A DNA stretch of 64,000 nt, taken from contig JAHDOV010000016.1 in NCBI GenBank assembly GCA_018434685.1, positions 25,563 to 89,562 on the forward strand, read 5' to 3'. The notes under the pieces are model-generated. The model worked only from the letters and a program-made list of their open reading frames with translations, did not search any database and had not been told where the DNA came from. The DNA comes from Deltaproteobacteria bacterium (GTDB taxonomy: Bacteria > Desulfobacterota > Desulfomonilia > UBA1062). Positions 8,387 through 17,237 of the stretch are shown here, one piece after another; the stretch's first letter is position 1, and each line of letters begins with the position of its first letter. A program made the position numbers and the translations under genes.

Positions 8387-9748
8387 TTAGAGATATGTTT
8401 TCAGAATACGCCGGTACAGATCAGCGGCACGCTTTTCAACCGGGGTCCTGCCGGGCTTTGCCTGGAGGCGGAACACCTTTCCGGCGAGGCTCTTTCTTTT
8501 GTTCTCCATGCGGGGCAGGTATTTCTCCTCGAACAGCTCCATGAGATCACCCCGGACACCACGGCGGTGTGCCATGGCAAAGGCCAGCGCTTCTTCTTGT
8601 GCGACAAACCGGTGGTACTCGTCTCCGGGGTGGGTGTCTTCCCTGAAGAGGCTGAACAGAGGCTTCTTCTCCATCTCCAGCATGGACGCCTCGAACCCGT
8701 GACTGAACGGGCTGTTTCCCAGTGCGGAAAAATACATGAACGGCTGGGCGCAGCGATAGCAGCTGTGGCACCAGCGCGAATAGTCCGACATCTCCATGTG
8801 GCAGGTCACACGGTACCTGCCGTATGCCGGAAACTCCTCATGGAGGATCCTGTGGATGGAGAAGTTGTCGAGTATACCGATGAGGTTTATGGCAGTGATC
8901 TGCCCGTTTGAAAAACCCTGCACAATGCGTGCGAGTGTTCCTGCAGCCTCCCGGCCCTGCATGTAGATATGGGGGGCGATAAAGCCGCCTTTGTGCACGT
9001 GCGGGAGGGAATTCTCGAATTCGTTGCTGAGCACGATGAAGGGTGCCCGGTAATACGTGCAGAACGGGATCATGGCGAGCAGGTAGACAAAATGGATATG
9101 CACCTGGTGGAGCCGGGTAACCGGGGTGTTGAGCACCTGCCAGTCCGAGAGCAGCTGGATCTCGTTGCGTACGCAGTGACAGGGGTGGTCGTGCTCCTGA
9201 AGAAACTCTTCTTCCAGTTCCTTCCGGATAGCCTTTCCCTTGGGCAGGACGCATTCATCGATATTGACGAGAATGACCTCGTATCCGAGAGCGGTCAAGG
9301 TGGCCAGGCTCAGGAGGCTGTCCTTGCCGAAGGTGAAGGGAAGGATAACCCTGCGGGGGTTCCAGGACCCAGAACGCTCCATGCCCATTGAAGAAGCCTC
9401 TGTTGGAAAGTGCCGCAGGACAGACAGCTGGACCTTGAGGATATCGTCGGCATCCTCGCCGGGTATGGGCTCCACCATGTTGGGGATCGCCTGGGTGAAG
9501 CACTCCTCATAGATATCGAGAAACCGGGGTCTCGGGGTGGGATACCATACCGTGGGGTGCCTGAGGATAATCGGCGGAGCCAGGGTCAGGATATAGGCAA
9601 GTTCATTCTTGAGGGCCTGTCTGTCTGCCGGGGGAAAATTCTGCCAGATCTCCTCGGGAAAGACGATCTCGCAGGTTTCGGTTTTCCAGTACGGTCCGGT
9701 AATCCCAAGGGCATAACCGCGAGGGGTGTCCTGTATCCCGATCTCCAA
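8387..9748 (-). CDS. PP-loop / adenine nucleotide alpha-hydrolase-like protein
   Basis: A 453-residue protein with FTFGKDSLLSLATLTALGY followed by VILVNIDE, which resembles the SGGKDS pyrophosphate loop of N-type ATP pyrophosphatases, with phenylalanine-threonine replacing the first serine-glycine. Two CxxC-type groups occur: PCHC and CHSCYRC in the C-terminal half, a likely metal site. Enzymes of this fold adenylate a substrate (QueC-like, tRNA thiolation, or MurL-like epimerases); I cannot pick one. The frame appears to begin with TTG at 9748 with a weak ribosome-binding site, so the start is uncertain. A 190-base gap separates it from the dehydrogenase. Confidence 0.6.
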   Translation of the reverse strand: MEIGIQDTPRGYALGITGPYWKTETCEIVFPEEIWQNFPPADRQALKNELAYILTLAPPIILRHPTVWYPTPRPRFLDIYEECFTQAIPNMVEPIPGEDADDILKVQLSVLRHFPTEASSMGMERSGSWNPRRVILPFTFGKDSLLSLATLTALGYEVILVNIDECVLPKGKAIRKELEEEFLQEHDHPCHCVRNEIQLLSDWQVLNTPVTRLHQVHIHFVYLLAMIPFCTYYRAPFIVLSNEFENSLPHVHKGGFIAPHIYMQGREAAGTLARIVQGFSNGQITAINLIGILDNFSIHRILHEEFPAYGRYRVTCHMEMSDYSRWCHSCYRCAQPFMYFSALGNSPFSHGFEASMLEMEKKPLFSLFREDTHPGDEYHRFVAQEEALAFAMAHRRGVRGDLMELFEEKYLPRMENKRKSLAGKVFRLQAKPGRTPVEKRAADLYRRILKTYL

Positions 9749-9800
9749 GCCGTATTCTCTCTTGATTGTTTACCGGGATGACCCGGCAGCGATGACGGTC

Positions 9801-10139
9801 TTATGCAACAGGACCCGGTCCCAGTCTCAGGGTAATCACCTTCTGTGAAGGAAGCGGTATGACCTTGCCATCCAGGTCAACCCGGATCTTCTCGCCGTTC
9901 TGGTCGACCATGTATCTTGTGCCGTCGTCGGTCAGGAGATATTTGGTGCCCTGCTCATCGACCAGGATATTCTTTCCGTTCGAGGTCATGGCACGGCTCT
10001 TGGTCGTCTTCTTGACACTCTGGGCATGCTTGTTCCACTGCTTTGTCTTGGTCGGTTCCATTGTCTGCTGGGCGATTGCCGATGATGCGAAAAATGCGAA
10101 TACTGCAGTGAGTACAGCGGAGACGATCTTTTTGAACAT
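9801..10139 (-). CDS. Small secreted protein, unknown function
   Basis: A 112-residue protein with a clear Sec signal peptide (lysines at positions 3-4, hydrophobic AVLTAVFAFFASSAIAQ, cleavage likely after AIA). The mature part is lysine-rich and then contains short repeated strand-turn units: NILVDEQGTKYLL, DDGTRYMVDQNGEKIRVD, LDGKVIPL. This suggests a small beta-rich periplasmic protein. AAGGAGGAATC precedes the ATG. I recognise no family and there is no close operon partner. Confidence 0.7.
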   Translation of the reverse strand: MFKKIVSAVLTAVFAFFASSAIAQQTMEPTKTKQWNKHAQSVKKTTKSRAMTSNGKNILVDEQGTKYLLTDDGTRYMVDQNGEKIRVDLDGKVIPLPSQKVITLRLGPGPVA

Positions 10140-10256
10140 GATTCCTCCTTCAACAGTACAATAATTTCGTCATTTCAGCATATTGGATTCTCCTGTCTGC
10201 GTCAACCCGCTTTTTTGTCTCTGGGCAGACAGGCAAAGCCTGGCAGAGGTTGGGCG

Positions 10257-11183
10257 CTAGGTCATTATCCTGGCGGCGAGCCGAATGTGAAGGCTTATGA
10301 GGTTGTAGACAAGGTGGTACCCGAGGTGTTCGAAAAACCGGCTCGAGCCGTAAAGCACCGCCCAGCGGGTGCGGTCGATATCGAAATGGGCCTCGATCTT
10401 GATCTCGCCTTCCTGAAGGGGGCTCACGGTTGCCAGGAAGTCGAGGTCATTGGTCAGCCCCCGCAGCTCCAGGATGCCCTGCACCTGGAAATTGGGCAGG
10501 CTCGATGGGACTTCCTCCACCTGCTGTGCTGTCGTTATGGTGAAGGTGGCCCGGGGGAACATCCTGGTATAGAAGAAGTCCTCGGACATCAGGTGGCCGA
10601 GCAGGTTCGGCTGGAGGGGGTCCCCCTCGAGGTCGATGTTCCGTATGGAGGTCATGTCGATGTCAAAGGCACCGGAAACCAGGCCGTCCCTCATTGCGAT
10701 CTCGCCGGAAGACAATTGCAGCGTACCGTGGTGGGTCGTGGTCCTGTTGCGGCCGAACCAGTGGATGAAACTCTGTTCGCAGTCGACCGCATACGAGGTG
10801 TCTGCCGAAGGCCAGGCAGGTTCCACCCGTTCGAGGATCCCCACGTCTTCACCTTCGAGCTTATAACCCGATGCCCTCCAGCCAGCAAGGCCCTTGTCCA
10901 GCACACTCACCCTTTGGTATCCGACACTGGTGAGCTTTTCGGCTGCAGTGAGAGCATCCAGGGATTTGTCGCTCGAGCCGTACACAACGATCTCCTGGTC
11001 TTTCCCGGGTATGAGCCGGGCAATGTTGTCCAGGAAGATCACCTCGTAAACGCACACATTTATTGCCCCCGGCAGGTGCACAGCCCTGAAATGATCGTCC
11101 ATCAGGGTGTCTATGAGGATACACGGTGTGTGCTCCCTGAGCCGGTCGTGCAAAGCCTTCGGCGACAGCAGCCTGAAACCCAT
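10257..11183 (-). CDS. Rhodanese-like domain fused to YceI-like domain
   Basis: A 308-residue cytoplasmic protein (no signal peptide). Residues 1-120 form a rhodanese-like domain (LIDTLMDDHFRAVHLPGAIN, GLAGWRASGYKLEG), but the active-site loop reads VVYGSSDKS where active enzymes have VVYCxxGxR, so the catalytic cysteine is missing. Residues about 135-290 match YceI, a lipocalin-like barrel (HHGTLQLSSGEIAM, GAFDIDMTSI, LQGILELRGL-like strand, FDIDRTRW). YceI proteins bind isoprenoid-like lipids and are usually exported, so a cytoplasmic fusion to a dead rhodanese is unusual. Sulfurtransferase activity is unlikely; a sensing or binding role is inference. Confidence 0.78.
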   Translation of the reverse strand: MGFRLLSPKALHDRLREHTPCILIDTLMDDHFRAVHLPGAINVCVYEVIFLDNIARLIPGKDQEIVVYGSSDKSLDALTAAEKLTSVGYQRVSVLDKGLAGWRASGYKLEGEDVGILERVEPAWPSADTSYAVDCEQSFIHWFGRNRTTTHHGTLQLSSGEIAMRDGLVSGAFDIDMTSIRNIDLEGDPLQPNLLGHLMSEDFFYTRMFPRATFTITTAQQVEEVPSSLPNFQVQGILELRGLTNDLDFLATVSPLQEGEIKIEAHFDIDRTRWAVLYGSSRFFEHLGYHLVYNLISLHIRLAARIMT

Positions 11184-11328
11184 AGGTCGTTCCCCACTTT
11201 TCTATCATAAGGATAATGCACATCGCGGGGCAGTCAAGAGATGATACGCCTGCGACCCCCGCGTCAAAGGCATCGTGCCCGAGCTTTTGGTGCCGGCCCG
11301 GGCAATGACCGGTTAACGGCGTGGATCG

Positions 11329-12288
11329 TCATCGTGTCTGCCCGGTGAGAAACGCTGTGATCATCGCATTGACCTTTTCCGGCCGTTCTTCGTGGGCGCT
11401 GTGACCGCAGTTCTCAAGAACCTCTGCGAAGGCATCTGGCATGATATCCCGGAATCTTTCGGCCATGGAATGGCTGAGGTACCGGTCGTTCTCTCCCCAT
11501 ATCACCAGGGTCGGTGCTGCAATGCGGGGCAGTTCCCTTTGAGTGATCTTCCAGTCCTGGTTCCGGATACCCAGGTACTGGGCCCTGCGGTTTTCGATAA
11601 AGGTCAACGGCGTCTTGATCTCGCAGACCATCTCACGGGTCACCAGTTCCTTGTTGAAAAAGGCATCTAGGAGCCCCCTTCTCACATCCTCGGTGGTGAA
11701 GAACTTTGAAAAGAGCTCTCCGATGACCGGGTAGGTGAAGAGCTTGAAGATCAGGGACACCGGGTGATCCAGGCCATTGGAATCGATGAGGACAAGCCCT
11801 CGCACCCTCTCGGGATGATTGTGGGTGAAATGGATGGCCCATCCCCCGCCGGAAGAGTGCCCGACGATGTCAGCCCTGTCGATGCCCAGCGCGTCCATGA
11901 ACTCTTCGAGCGCGCCGCTCATCGTATCCAGGTCGTATGAGGGCCCTGCCGCCAGTGGGATTGTATAGCCGTGGCCGGGCATGTCGAGCGTGTAGACCGT
12001 GAAGTTTTGCGCAAGCCCGGGAACGTTGTTCCGAAACGAATACAGCCACGATCCGGCGCCGTGGACCAGAATTATCGCAGGCCCGGTTCCCGAGCGGGTA
12101 TAGTGAATCCTGAACCTTTGGGTCCTGACGAAGCCGGATGTGATGTTCCTGAGGTATGGGGACTGATAGGTGCGGTTCTCAGCAGGCCTGTACCAGTAGG
12201 CGGCGCAGTAAACAACTGCAGTGATCAGGCAGATGAGCATCAGAGGGACCAGAACCAAAGGCCTGAGTAAAAGGATGCTCCTTCTCAT
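11329..12288 (-). CDS. Membrane-anchored alpha/beta hydrolase
   Basis: A 319-residue alpha/beta-hydrolase-fold protein. An N-terminal membrane segment (LLLRPLVLVPLMLICLITAV) suggests anchoring in the inner membrane. The oxyanion motif ILVHGAGSW, nucleophile elbow GHSSGGGWA and the catalytic histidine in ENCGHSAHEERPE are all present, and IWGENDRYL supplies the acid. The family includes esterases, C-C hydrolases and haloalkane dehalogenases; the substrate is not evident. It is followed on the same strand by no close partner, so it is likely monocistronic. Confidence 0.85.
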   Translation of the reverse strand: MRRSILLLRPLVLVPLMLICLITAVVYCAAYWYRPAENRTYQSPYLRNITSGFVRTQRFRIHYTRSGTGPAIILVHGAGSWLYSFRNNVPGLAQNFTVYTLDMPGHGYTIPLAAGPSYDLDTMSGALEEFMDALGIDRADIVGHSSGGGWAIHFTHNHPERVRGLVLIDSNGLDHPVSLIFKLFTYPVIGELFSKFFTTEDVRRGLLDAFFNKELVTREMVCEIKTPLTFIENRRAQYLGIRNQDWKITQRELPRIAAPTLVIWGENDRYLSHSMAERFRDIMPDAFAEVLENCGHSAHEERPEKVNAMITAFLTGQTR

Positions 12289-12493
12289 CCATGTATCCCC
12301 TGATACCTATGTATAAGACCGCCATTGCAAAAGACCAGTGCAACATGGTCTTTCTGTGAGGATGGCTCTGAGGAACAGAGAACACTCAGCTGCTATGATG
12401 ATGAGGTTGTCCTGACCAGGCCCTCGGATCTCGGTTCTTGTTCACGGGTCTGTGCCGGGAAGCTTCATGTGCTGTTGAGGAGCGGCACCCCTG

Positions 12494-13279
12494 CTAGGAG
12501 ATCTTCAGTGCCTCGGTCAGGATCGGCGTGGAGCTGAAAAAATAGCTGCGCTGTTTCTCGAGGTCGTCAAACTCGCCGAGCCAGGCATCCACCGTCTGTG
12601 CAGCAATTGTTTTCCGTCCGGTCAGATACCGCCTGATCATCCGCGCGATCCAATAGCTGAAGCCGGCGGGGTTGTAGGACATGTTGACAATGGGGACCGG
12701 GATCTGTCGAAGCGGCTGCATGCCGGCGCTGCGAAGCCGTGCCGGGAGCATGGCGGGCAGGTCCGGGTAGGTGGCGTGTTCATCCCAGGCGGTCAGGATC
12801 TGTTTCATCCGTTCAGGATCGGCAGAATACCACACGAGCGAACTCCAGTTCGTGGCCAGAATGACCAGCCTGCCTCCAGGCCGGAGAATGCGGTGGATCT
12901 CTATGAGGGCTTCATCCAGGCACGGCACATACTCCAGCACCTGTGATCCGAAGACCACATCGAACGATCCGTTTTCATAGGGAAGGTCCACCAGATCTGC
13001 CACCCGACAGTCCACACAGGGAAGATCGGCGCAGTATTCGCGGGCAGCGGCAACCTGGGCCTCGCTGATATCCATGGCGCTCACGCTGCCGTCAGGCCCT
13101 ACAAACCGGGCTGCCTCATACGCATAGGAACCGCCGCCGCAGCCTACCTCCAGCACCCGGTCACCCGTACGCAGGTTGAGTGCCTGGAGCACTGCGCTGC
13201 GACGAACCACCAGATCGTGACACAGCGTCAATGCGCGCTGGAGACGTGCTGTTTCTTCATCAAACATCAAGGTGCTCAT
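12494..13279 (-). CDS. SAM-dependent class I methyltransferase
   Basis: A 261-residue methyltransferase with motif I VLEVGCGGGSYAYEAA, the acidic ribose-binding position AMDIS, and motif IV/post regions FDVVFGSQVLEYVP and LRPGGRLVILATNW. This matches the Methyltransf_11 type, seen in UbiE-like and small-molecule methyltransferases. GGAGAG precedes the ATG at 13279. The C-terminal 100 residues (ARMIRRYLTG and onward) are substrate-specific and unrecognised. Its position near the glycyl radical enzyme regulon may be incidental. Confidence 0.85.
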   Translation of the reverse strand: MSTLMFDEETARLQRALTLCHDLVVRRSAVLQALNLRTGDRVLEVGCGGGSYAYEAARFVGPDGSVSAMDISEAQVAAAREYCADLPCVDCRVADLVDLPYENGSFDVVFGSQVLEYVPCLDEALIEIHRILRPGGRLVILATNWSSLVWYSADPERMKQILTAWDEHATYPDLPAMLPARLRSAGMQPLRQIPVPIVNMSYNPAGFSYWIARMIRRYLTGRKTIAAQTVDAWLGEFDDLEKQRSYFFSSTPILTEALKIS

Positions 13280-13546
13280 ACTCTCTCCAATGCTGTTGGT
13301 TCGTCATGTTTTTTCATGACTACTTTTTTCTCGTGCGCACGGATTCGCTCTGTACGCAGTGTTGATAAGCAGAAGAACAAAGATGTATTAATGCAATGCG
13401 GTGAGAACAGAATTGCTTGTCTTGCTCTTCATAGTATCCCTGCCTTATCACATCGATTTCGACAATCCAACAGGCAAGACAACTCAGGGCTTTTTCTTAT
13501 CCTTTTTGTGAGGGGATCGATCCTCGACCCGGCACGAGGGGCTCAT

Positions 13547-13633
13547 TCACGTCGAGACACCGCTGCGCGGAAGGATCCAGGCATTGAGTACGACCCAGAA
13601 TACGACAATCCCTATCATTATGAGTAGTTCCAT
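13547..13633 (-). CDS. 28-residue single-pass membrane peptide
   Basis: A very short frame beginning MELLIMIGIVVFWVVLN and ending AWILPRSGVST. Residues 2-20 form one transmembrane helix, and the tail carries a PRSGVST motif. AAAGGA lies at a good distance before the ATG, which supports a real gene. It lies downstream of the FadR-type regulator's stop codon, on the same strand. Function is unknown; small hydrophobic peptides like this often act as subunits of membrane transporters or redox complexes, but nothing here says which. Confidence 0.5.
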   Translation of the reverse strand: MELLIMIGIVVFWVVLNAWILPRSGVST

Positions 13634-13758
13634 CACGGAATCCTTTCTCTTTATGGGCAGATATCTTCTGCCTTTGTCACAGACATACACTACCGGAGGG
13701 TTCTTGTGCATTGATGTAGGTCAATAAAAAACAAAAAATCCCCAAGGCCTGTCCGGCG

Positions 13759-14562
13759 TCATCGGCTGCCGGGTATGGCCTGTTGTTCTTCCCGGACGGG
13801 TACCAGCCTGATTTTTCTGCCGGGATGATCGGAAATATCCAGCGCCTCTTTCACCCGGTATTCGGCATAGAGGAGTGCCTCTTCCATGACATGGGCCGCG
13901 AAACTCCCGTCTCTGCTGCCGAGTGCCGCGACAAGCCTTTTGTGATATTCCATGGATCTGGCCGGGGCATCCTCGAGGCGATAAAAAAAGTCCGTGTAGT
14001 AGTGGTAGACCGGTTTGAAGGAGTTGAACATCAATTTGATCATCAGGTTGTGCGACAGGCGGGCAATGGCGAGGTGCAGTGCATAGTCGCACTCCGAGAG
14101 AGCCTCGGGGCTGTCCAGGTTGTCTTCGATGTGCAGGAGGATTGCATTCATCTGGAGCATCGCCTCGGGGGTGATGTTCTGCGCGGCTTTCTTTGCGGCG
14201 AAGACCTCTGCCAGACGTCGAAATTCCATGAGCGATATGAGGATATCCGAATCCACCGAATCGCTCGTCTTCATGATGTGGATGAGGAGGTCCAGCGATG
14301 CATCGGATTCGTATTCGCTGACATAGGTGCCGCTCTGTGGCACCTTGTTGACGAACCCGAGTTGCGCGAGTTTCCGGACCGCATCGCGAATCGTTATGCG
14401 GCTGACCCGGAACTGACCGGACAGTTCCCGTTCTGAAGGGAGCCTGCTTCCTGCCGGATAGGTGCCGTTAATAATTTTTACCTGCAGTTTGTGGAAAACA
14501 GCTTCTGAAAGATTGTCGGGCATACGTTCCTGTCCATCCTGTCGTTGATGCTCATTGTTCAT
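13759..14562 (-). CDS. FadR/GntR-family transcriptional regulator
   Basis: A 267-residue regulator. Residues about 15-80 are a GntR winged helix (GTYPAGSRLPSERELSGQF, VSRITIRDAVRKLAQLGF, QSGTYVSEY), and residues 95-235 are an all-helical FCD ligand-binding domain as in FadR/PdhR-type proteins. The frame also has an ATG at 14598, but I prefer 14562: the operator at 14568-14578 would then lie just before the start and allow autorepression. It is divergent from the glycyl radical enzyme gene, whose promoter has the identical operator, so it is the likely controller of that operon. Confidence 0.85.
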   Translation of the reverse strand: MNNEHQRQDGQERMPDNLSEAVFHKLQVKIINGTYPAGSRLPSERELSGQFRVSRITIRDAVRKLAQLGFVNKVPQSGTYVSEYESDASLDLLIHIMKTSDSVDSDILISLMEFRRLAEVFAAKKAAQNITPEAMLQMNAILLHIEDNLDSPEALSECDYALHLAIARLSHNLMIKLMFNSFKPVYHYYTDFFYRLEDAPARSMEYHKRLVAALGSRDGSFAAHVMEEALLYAEYRVKEALDISDHPGRKIRLVPVREEQQAIPGSR

Positions 14563-14567
14563 GGATA

Positions 14568-14578
14568 TGGTAATACCA
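14568..14578. promoter_or_regulatory. FadR-type operator, copy 1
   Basis: TGGTAATACCA fits the TGGT-N3-ACCA pattern bound by FadR/PdhR-like GntR regulators and is palindromic except at its centre. It lies just upstream of the regulator start at 14562, consistent with autorepression. Confidence 0.7.
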
Positions 14579-14705
14579 CCATGGGGAATAAAATCCATTT
14601 AGTCAACCTGTTTCCGGCAATCCGGATGAGGGATGAAGGTTCATGAGCATTGGCCTGCTCCCGAAAAGCATTGACACCGTACGGGTTGTCTGATTACTCT
14701 GTGAC

Positions 14706-14716
14706 TGGTAATACCA
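14706..14716. promoter_or_regulatory. FadR-type operator, copy 2
   Basis: Exact second copy of TGGTAATACCA, here extended by one matching base on each side (CTGGTAATACCAG). It lies 50 bases before the glycyl radical enzyme start, in the right place to block its promoter. Confidence 0.75.
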
Positions 14717-14765
14717 GATGGCGTGTTGTGTGGTGTGATCCTGGTCAATAAAGGAGGAAAACGAG

Positions 14766-17237
14766 ATGGTTCGACAACCCGGGGAAAGCCAAGGCGTCCA
14801 GTCTATAAAAAAGGCCTCATCCGGCGGTGCCGGGGTTTTCCGGGAACCATCGCCACGTATTGCCGCGATCAGGGCAGATCTCTTTGCCGAGCCATACTCC
14901 ATCTGCCTGGAGCGGCCGATTCTGCTCAGAAGATTCCGGCGTTCGAGGAATGCTTGCCGTCTCCGTTCGCTCCACCCCCTGGTGAGACGGGCTGAGGCCC
15001 TGGCATATATCTTTTCCCACCGCGAGCCCCGTATCTATCCCGGTGAGCTGATTGTCGGCAACATGACCTCCAAACGCATAGCAGCCAACTATTATCCGGA
15101 GGGCGGCTCGGTCAATATTCTGGAGGATATCTTCCGGCTCGAACGGCGACAGATACCGATACACCTGTCCACAAGGGAAAAGATTGAACTGGTGCGCATT
15201 GCAGTGCAGGGGGTCTGGACCAGCGTCGGCGGGCGTGCCCTCTTGAGGCCCGGCCGCATCATGCATTTTCTCGATTTCTTTGCGGCCAAGCGCTATTTCA
15301 TCACCGAAGAAGCCGGTATCGGCCACCAGGTCGGCGGGTATTCTGCCGTGGTGCACAAGGGTTTACGGCATGCCGATGAGACCGCCGCCAGGTGCCTTGA
15401 ACGCCGGAGGCTGGAGGATGGAACGCCGCTGACTGCCTACCAGGAGGCCTTCTATCAGTCGATCCGCATCGCTGTGGCCGGCATCCGTACCATGGCAGAG
15501 AACCTTGCGGCCAGGGCCGAGGAGATGGCCGCTTCGTCTGGTGTAACGCCCGAGCGGCGCACAGAGCTGCTCGAATCGGCCAGTGCGTGCAGGCATGTGC
15601 CCTTCGAGCCTGCCCGGACCTTCCTCGAGGGACTCCAGGCCTGCTGGATCGTGCATGTGGCCATGAATCTCGAGGACTTCGAACAGGGTATGTCATTCGG
15701 CAGGCTCGACCAGATCCTGTATCCCCTCTACCTTAAGGATATCGACAAGGGGGTTCTCACCCGGGAGCGTGCCGTGGAGATCATGGCCAGCTTCCAGCTG
15801 AAGACCTGTGAAACCCTGCCGATCTATTCCGACCGGGTGGACCGGTTCTTCAGCGGTAACGGTGTTGCCCAGGGCATTACCATGGGCGGGACCGACGCCG
15901 ACGGCAGGGATGTCACCAATGAGCTCTCCGGTCTGATCCTGGAGGCCTATGCCCAGATCCGGACGCGTGAACCCGCCCTCCATGTACGGGTTCACAAGGA
16001 TACACCCGCCTGGTTTCTCGATCATGCGGTTCAGGTCGTGCAGCTCGGCTGCGGCAAACCGTCCTTCTTCGGAGATGAGGCCGTCATCCGTGCGCTCGAG
16101 GGGGCCGGCATGAAGACCGCTCATGCCCGGGATTATGCCGTCATCGGGTGCGTGGAGATGGCCAGCCAGGGGCGCACCTACAACTCCTCCGATGCCGCAC
16201 TCTTCAACCTGCCCCTGTGCCTGGAACTGGCCCTGAACGGGGGCAGGCGGTTCTCGGACCGGCGTCTGCCGCTGGTCAGGCTCGGCGCACACACCGCGGC
16301 TGTGGCCAGGATGTCCACCTTTGAAGACGTGCTCGAAGCCTTCAGGAGCCAGGTGGAGGATGCGGTAGATGAGATGACCATGGTGATCGGATGGCTGGAA
16401 GAGGCATACCGCACCTGGCGGCCCACGCCGGTCAACTCCATGGTCACCGAGGGGTGCCTGAACAGCGGACGCGACGTGACCTGGGGGGGCGCCCTCTATG
16501 ATCTGACATCGATCCAGGCTGCCGGGCTCGCCGATGTGGGGGATTCGCTCTCTGCAATCAGGAAACTGGTGTTTGACGACAAACGCCTGACCCTCGAAGG
16601 GCTTGTCAGGATCCTGAAGGCGGATTTCCGGGGACACGAGGTGTTGCGGCAGGAGCTGGTGAACAGGTTCCCGAGGTACGGCAACGGCAACGCCGAGGCA
16701 GACCGGATGACCCAGCGGGCAGCCGATATCTTTTCGGACGTGATCACGGCCCGCAGGAACACCCGTGGAGGAAGGTATGTCGCGGGAATCTACTCCATGA
16801 CCTGTCACATCGGCTTCGGCAGGATCACCGGTGCACTTCCCAACGGCCGGCTCGCCGGAAAGCGTCTGTCCAACGGGCTGTCGCCCGCTGACGGGGCGGA
16901 CCGGAACGGGCCGACCGCGCTCTTGCGGTCGGCGGCTTCCCTGGACAGCAGCAGGTGGGCAAACTGCTGCGCCCTGAACATCAAGTTCGACAGGAACCTC
17001 GTTCAGGGTACAGCCGGACAGAGGGCATTGTCGGCCCTGTTGCGCACCTATTTCGAGCAGGGCGGCATGCAGGTCCAGCCCAATGTGCTCGATGCCGACA
17101 TGCTGCGGGAGGCCCGGAGAGACCCAAACGCCCACCCGGGCCTCGTGGTGCGCGTGGCCGGCTACTGCGCCTATTTCAAGGATCTCCAGCCCGCTGTTCA
17201 GGATGAGATCATAGAGAGGACGGTGTACCGTGTCTGA
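14766..17237 (+). CDS. Glycyl radical enzyme (PFL/dehydratase superfamily), substrate unknown
   Basis: An 823-residue glycyl radical enzyme. The C-terminal glycyl loop VRVAGYCAYF places the radical glycine at residue 799. The thiyl cysteine and its partner acid sit in VIGCVEMASQG (C462, E464). Cys-x-Glu pairing with FNLPLCLELALNGG is characteristic of the dehydratase/lyase branch (glycerol, diol, choline, hydroxyproline enzymes), not true pyruvate formate-lyase, which uses Cys-Cys. The GCVEM context differs from the usual GCVEP. AAGGAGG precedes ATG 14766. It is co-transcribed with its activase (8-base overlap) and regulated by the divergent FadR-type protein. No microcompartment shell genes are adjacent. 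Confidence 0.9.
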   Translation: MVRQPGESQGVQSIKKASSGGAGVFREPSPRIAAIRADLFAEPYSICLERPILLRRFRRSRNACRLRSLHPLVRRAEALAYIFSHREPRIYPGELIVGNMTSKRIAANYYPEGGSVNILEDIFRLERRQIPIHLSTREKIELVRIAVQGVWTSVGGRALLRPGRIMHFLDFFAAKRYFITEEAGIGHQVGGYSAVVHKGLRHADETAARCLERRRLEDGTPLTAYQEAFYQSIRIAVAGIRTMAENLAARAEEMAASSGVTPERRTELLESASACRHVPFEPARTFLEGLQACWIVHVAMNLEDFEQGMSFGRLDQILYPLYLKDIDKGVLTRERAVEIMASFQLKTCETLPIYSDRVDRFFSGNGVAQGITMGGTDADGRDVTNELSGLILEAYAQIRTREPALHVRVHKDTPAWFLDHAVQVVQLGCGKPSFFGDEAVIRALEGAGMKTAHARDYAVIGCVEMASQGRTYNSSDAALFNLPLCLELALNGGRRFSDRRLPLVRLGAHTAAVARMSTFEDVLEAFRSQVEDAVDEMTMVIGWLEEAYRTWRPTPVNSMVTEGCLNSGRDVTWGGALYDLTSIQAAGLADVGDSLSAIRKLVFDDKRLTLEGLVRILKADFRGHEVLRQELVNRFPRYGNGNAEADRMTQRAADIFSDVITARRNTRGGRYVAGIYSMTCHIGFGRITGALPNGRLAGKRLSNGLSPADGADRNGPTALLRSAASLDSSRWANCCALNIKFDRNLVQGTAGQRALSALLRTYFEQGGMQVQPNVLDADMLREARRDPNAHPGLVVRVAGYCAYFKDLQPAVQDEIIERTVYRV

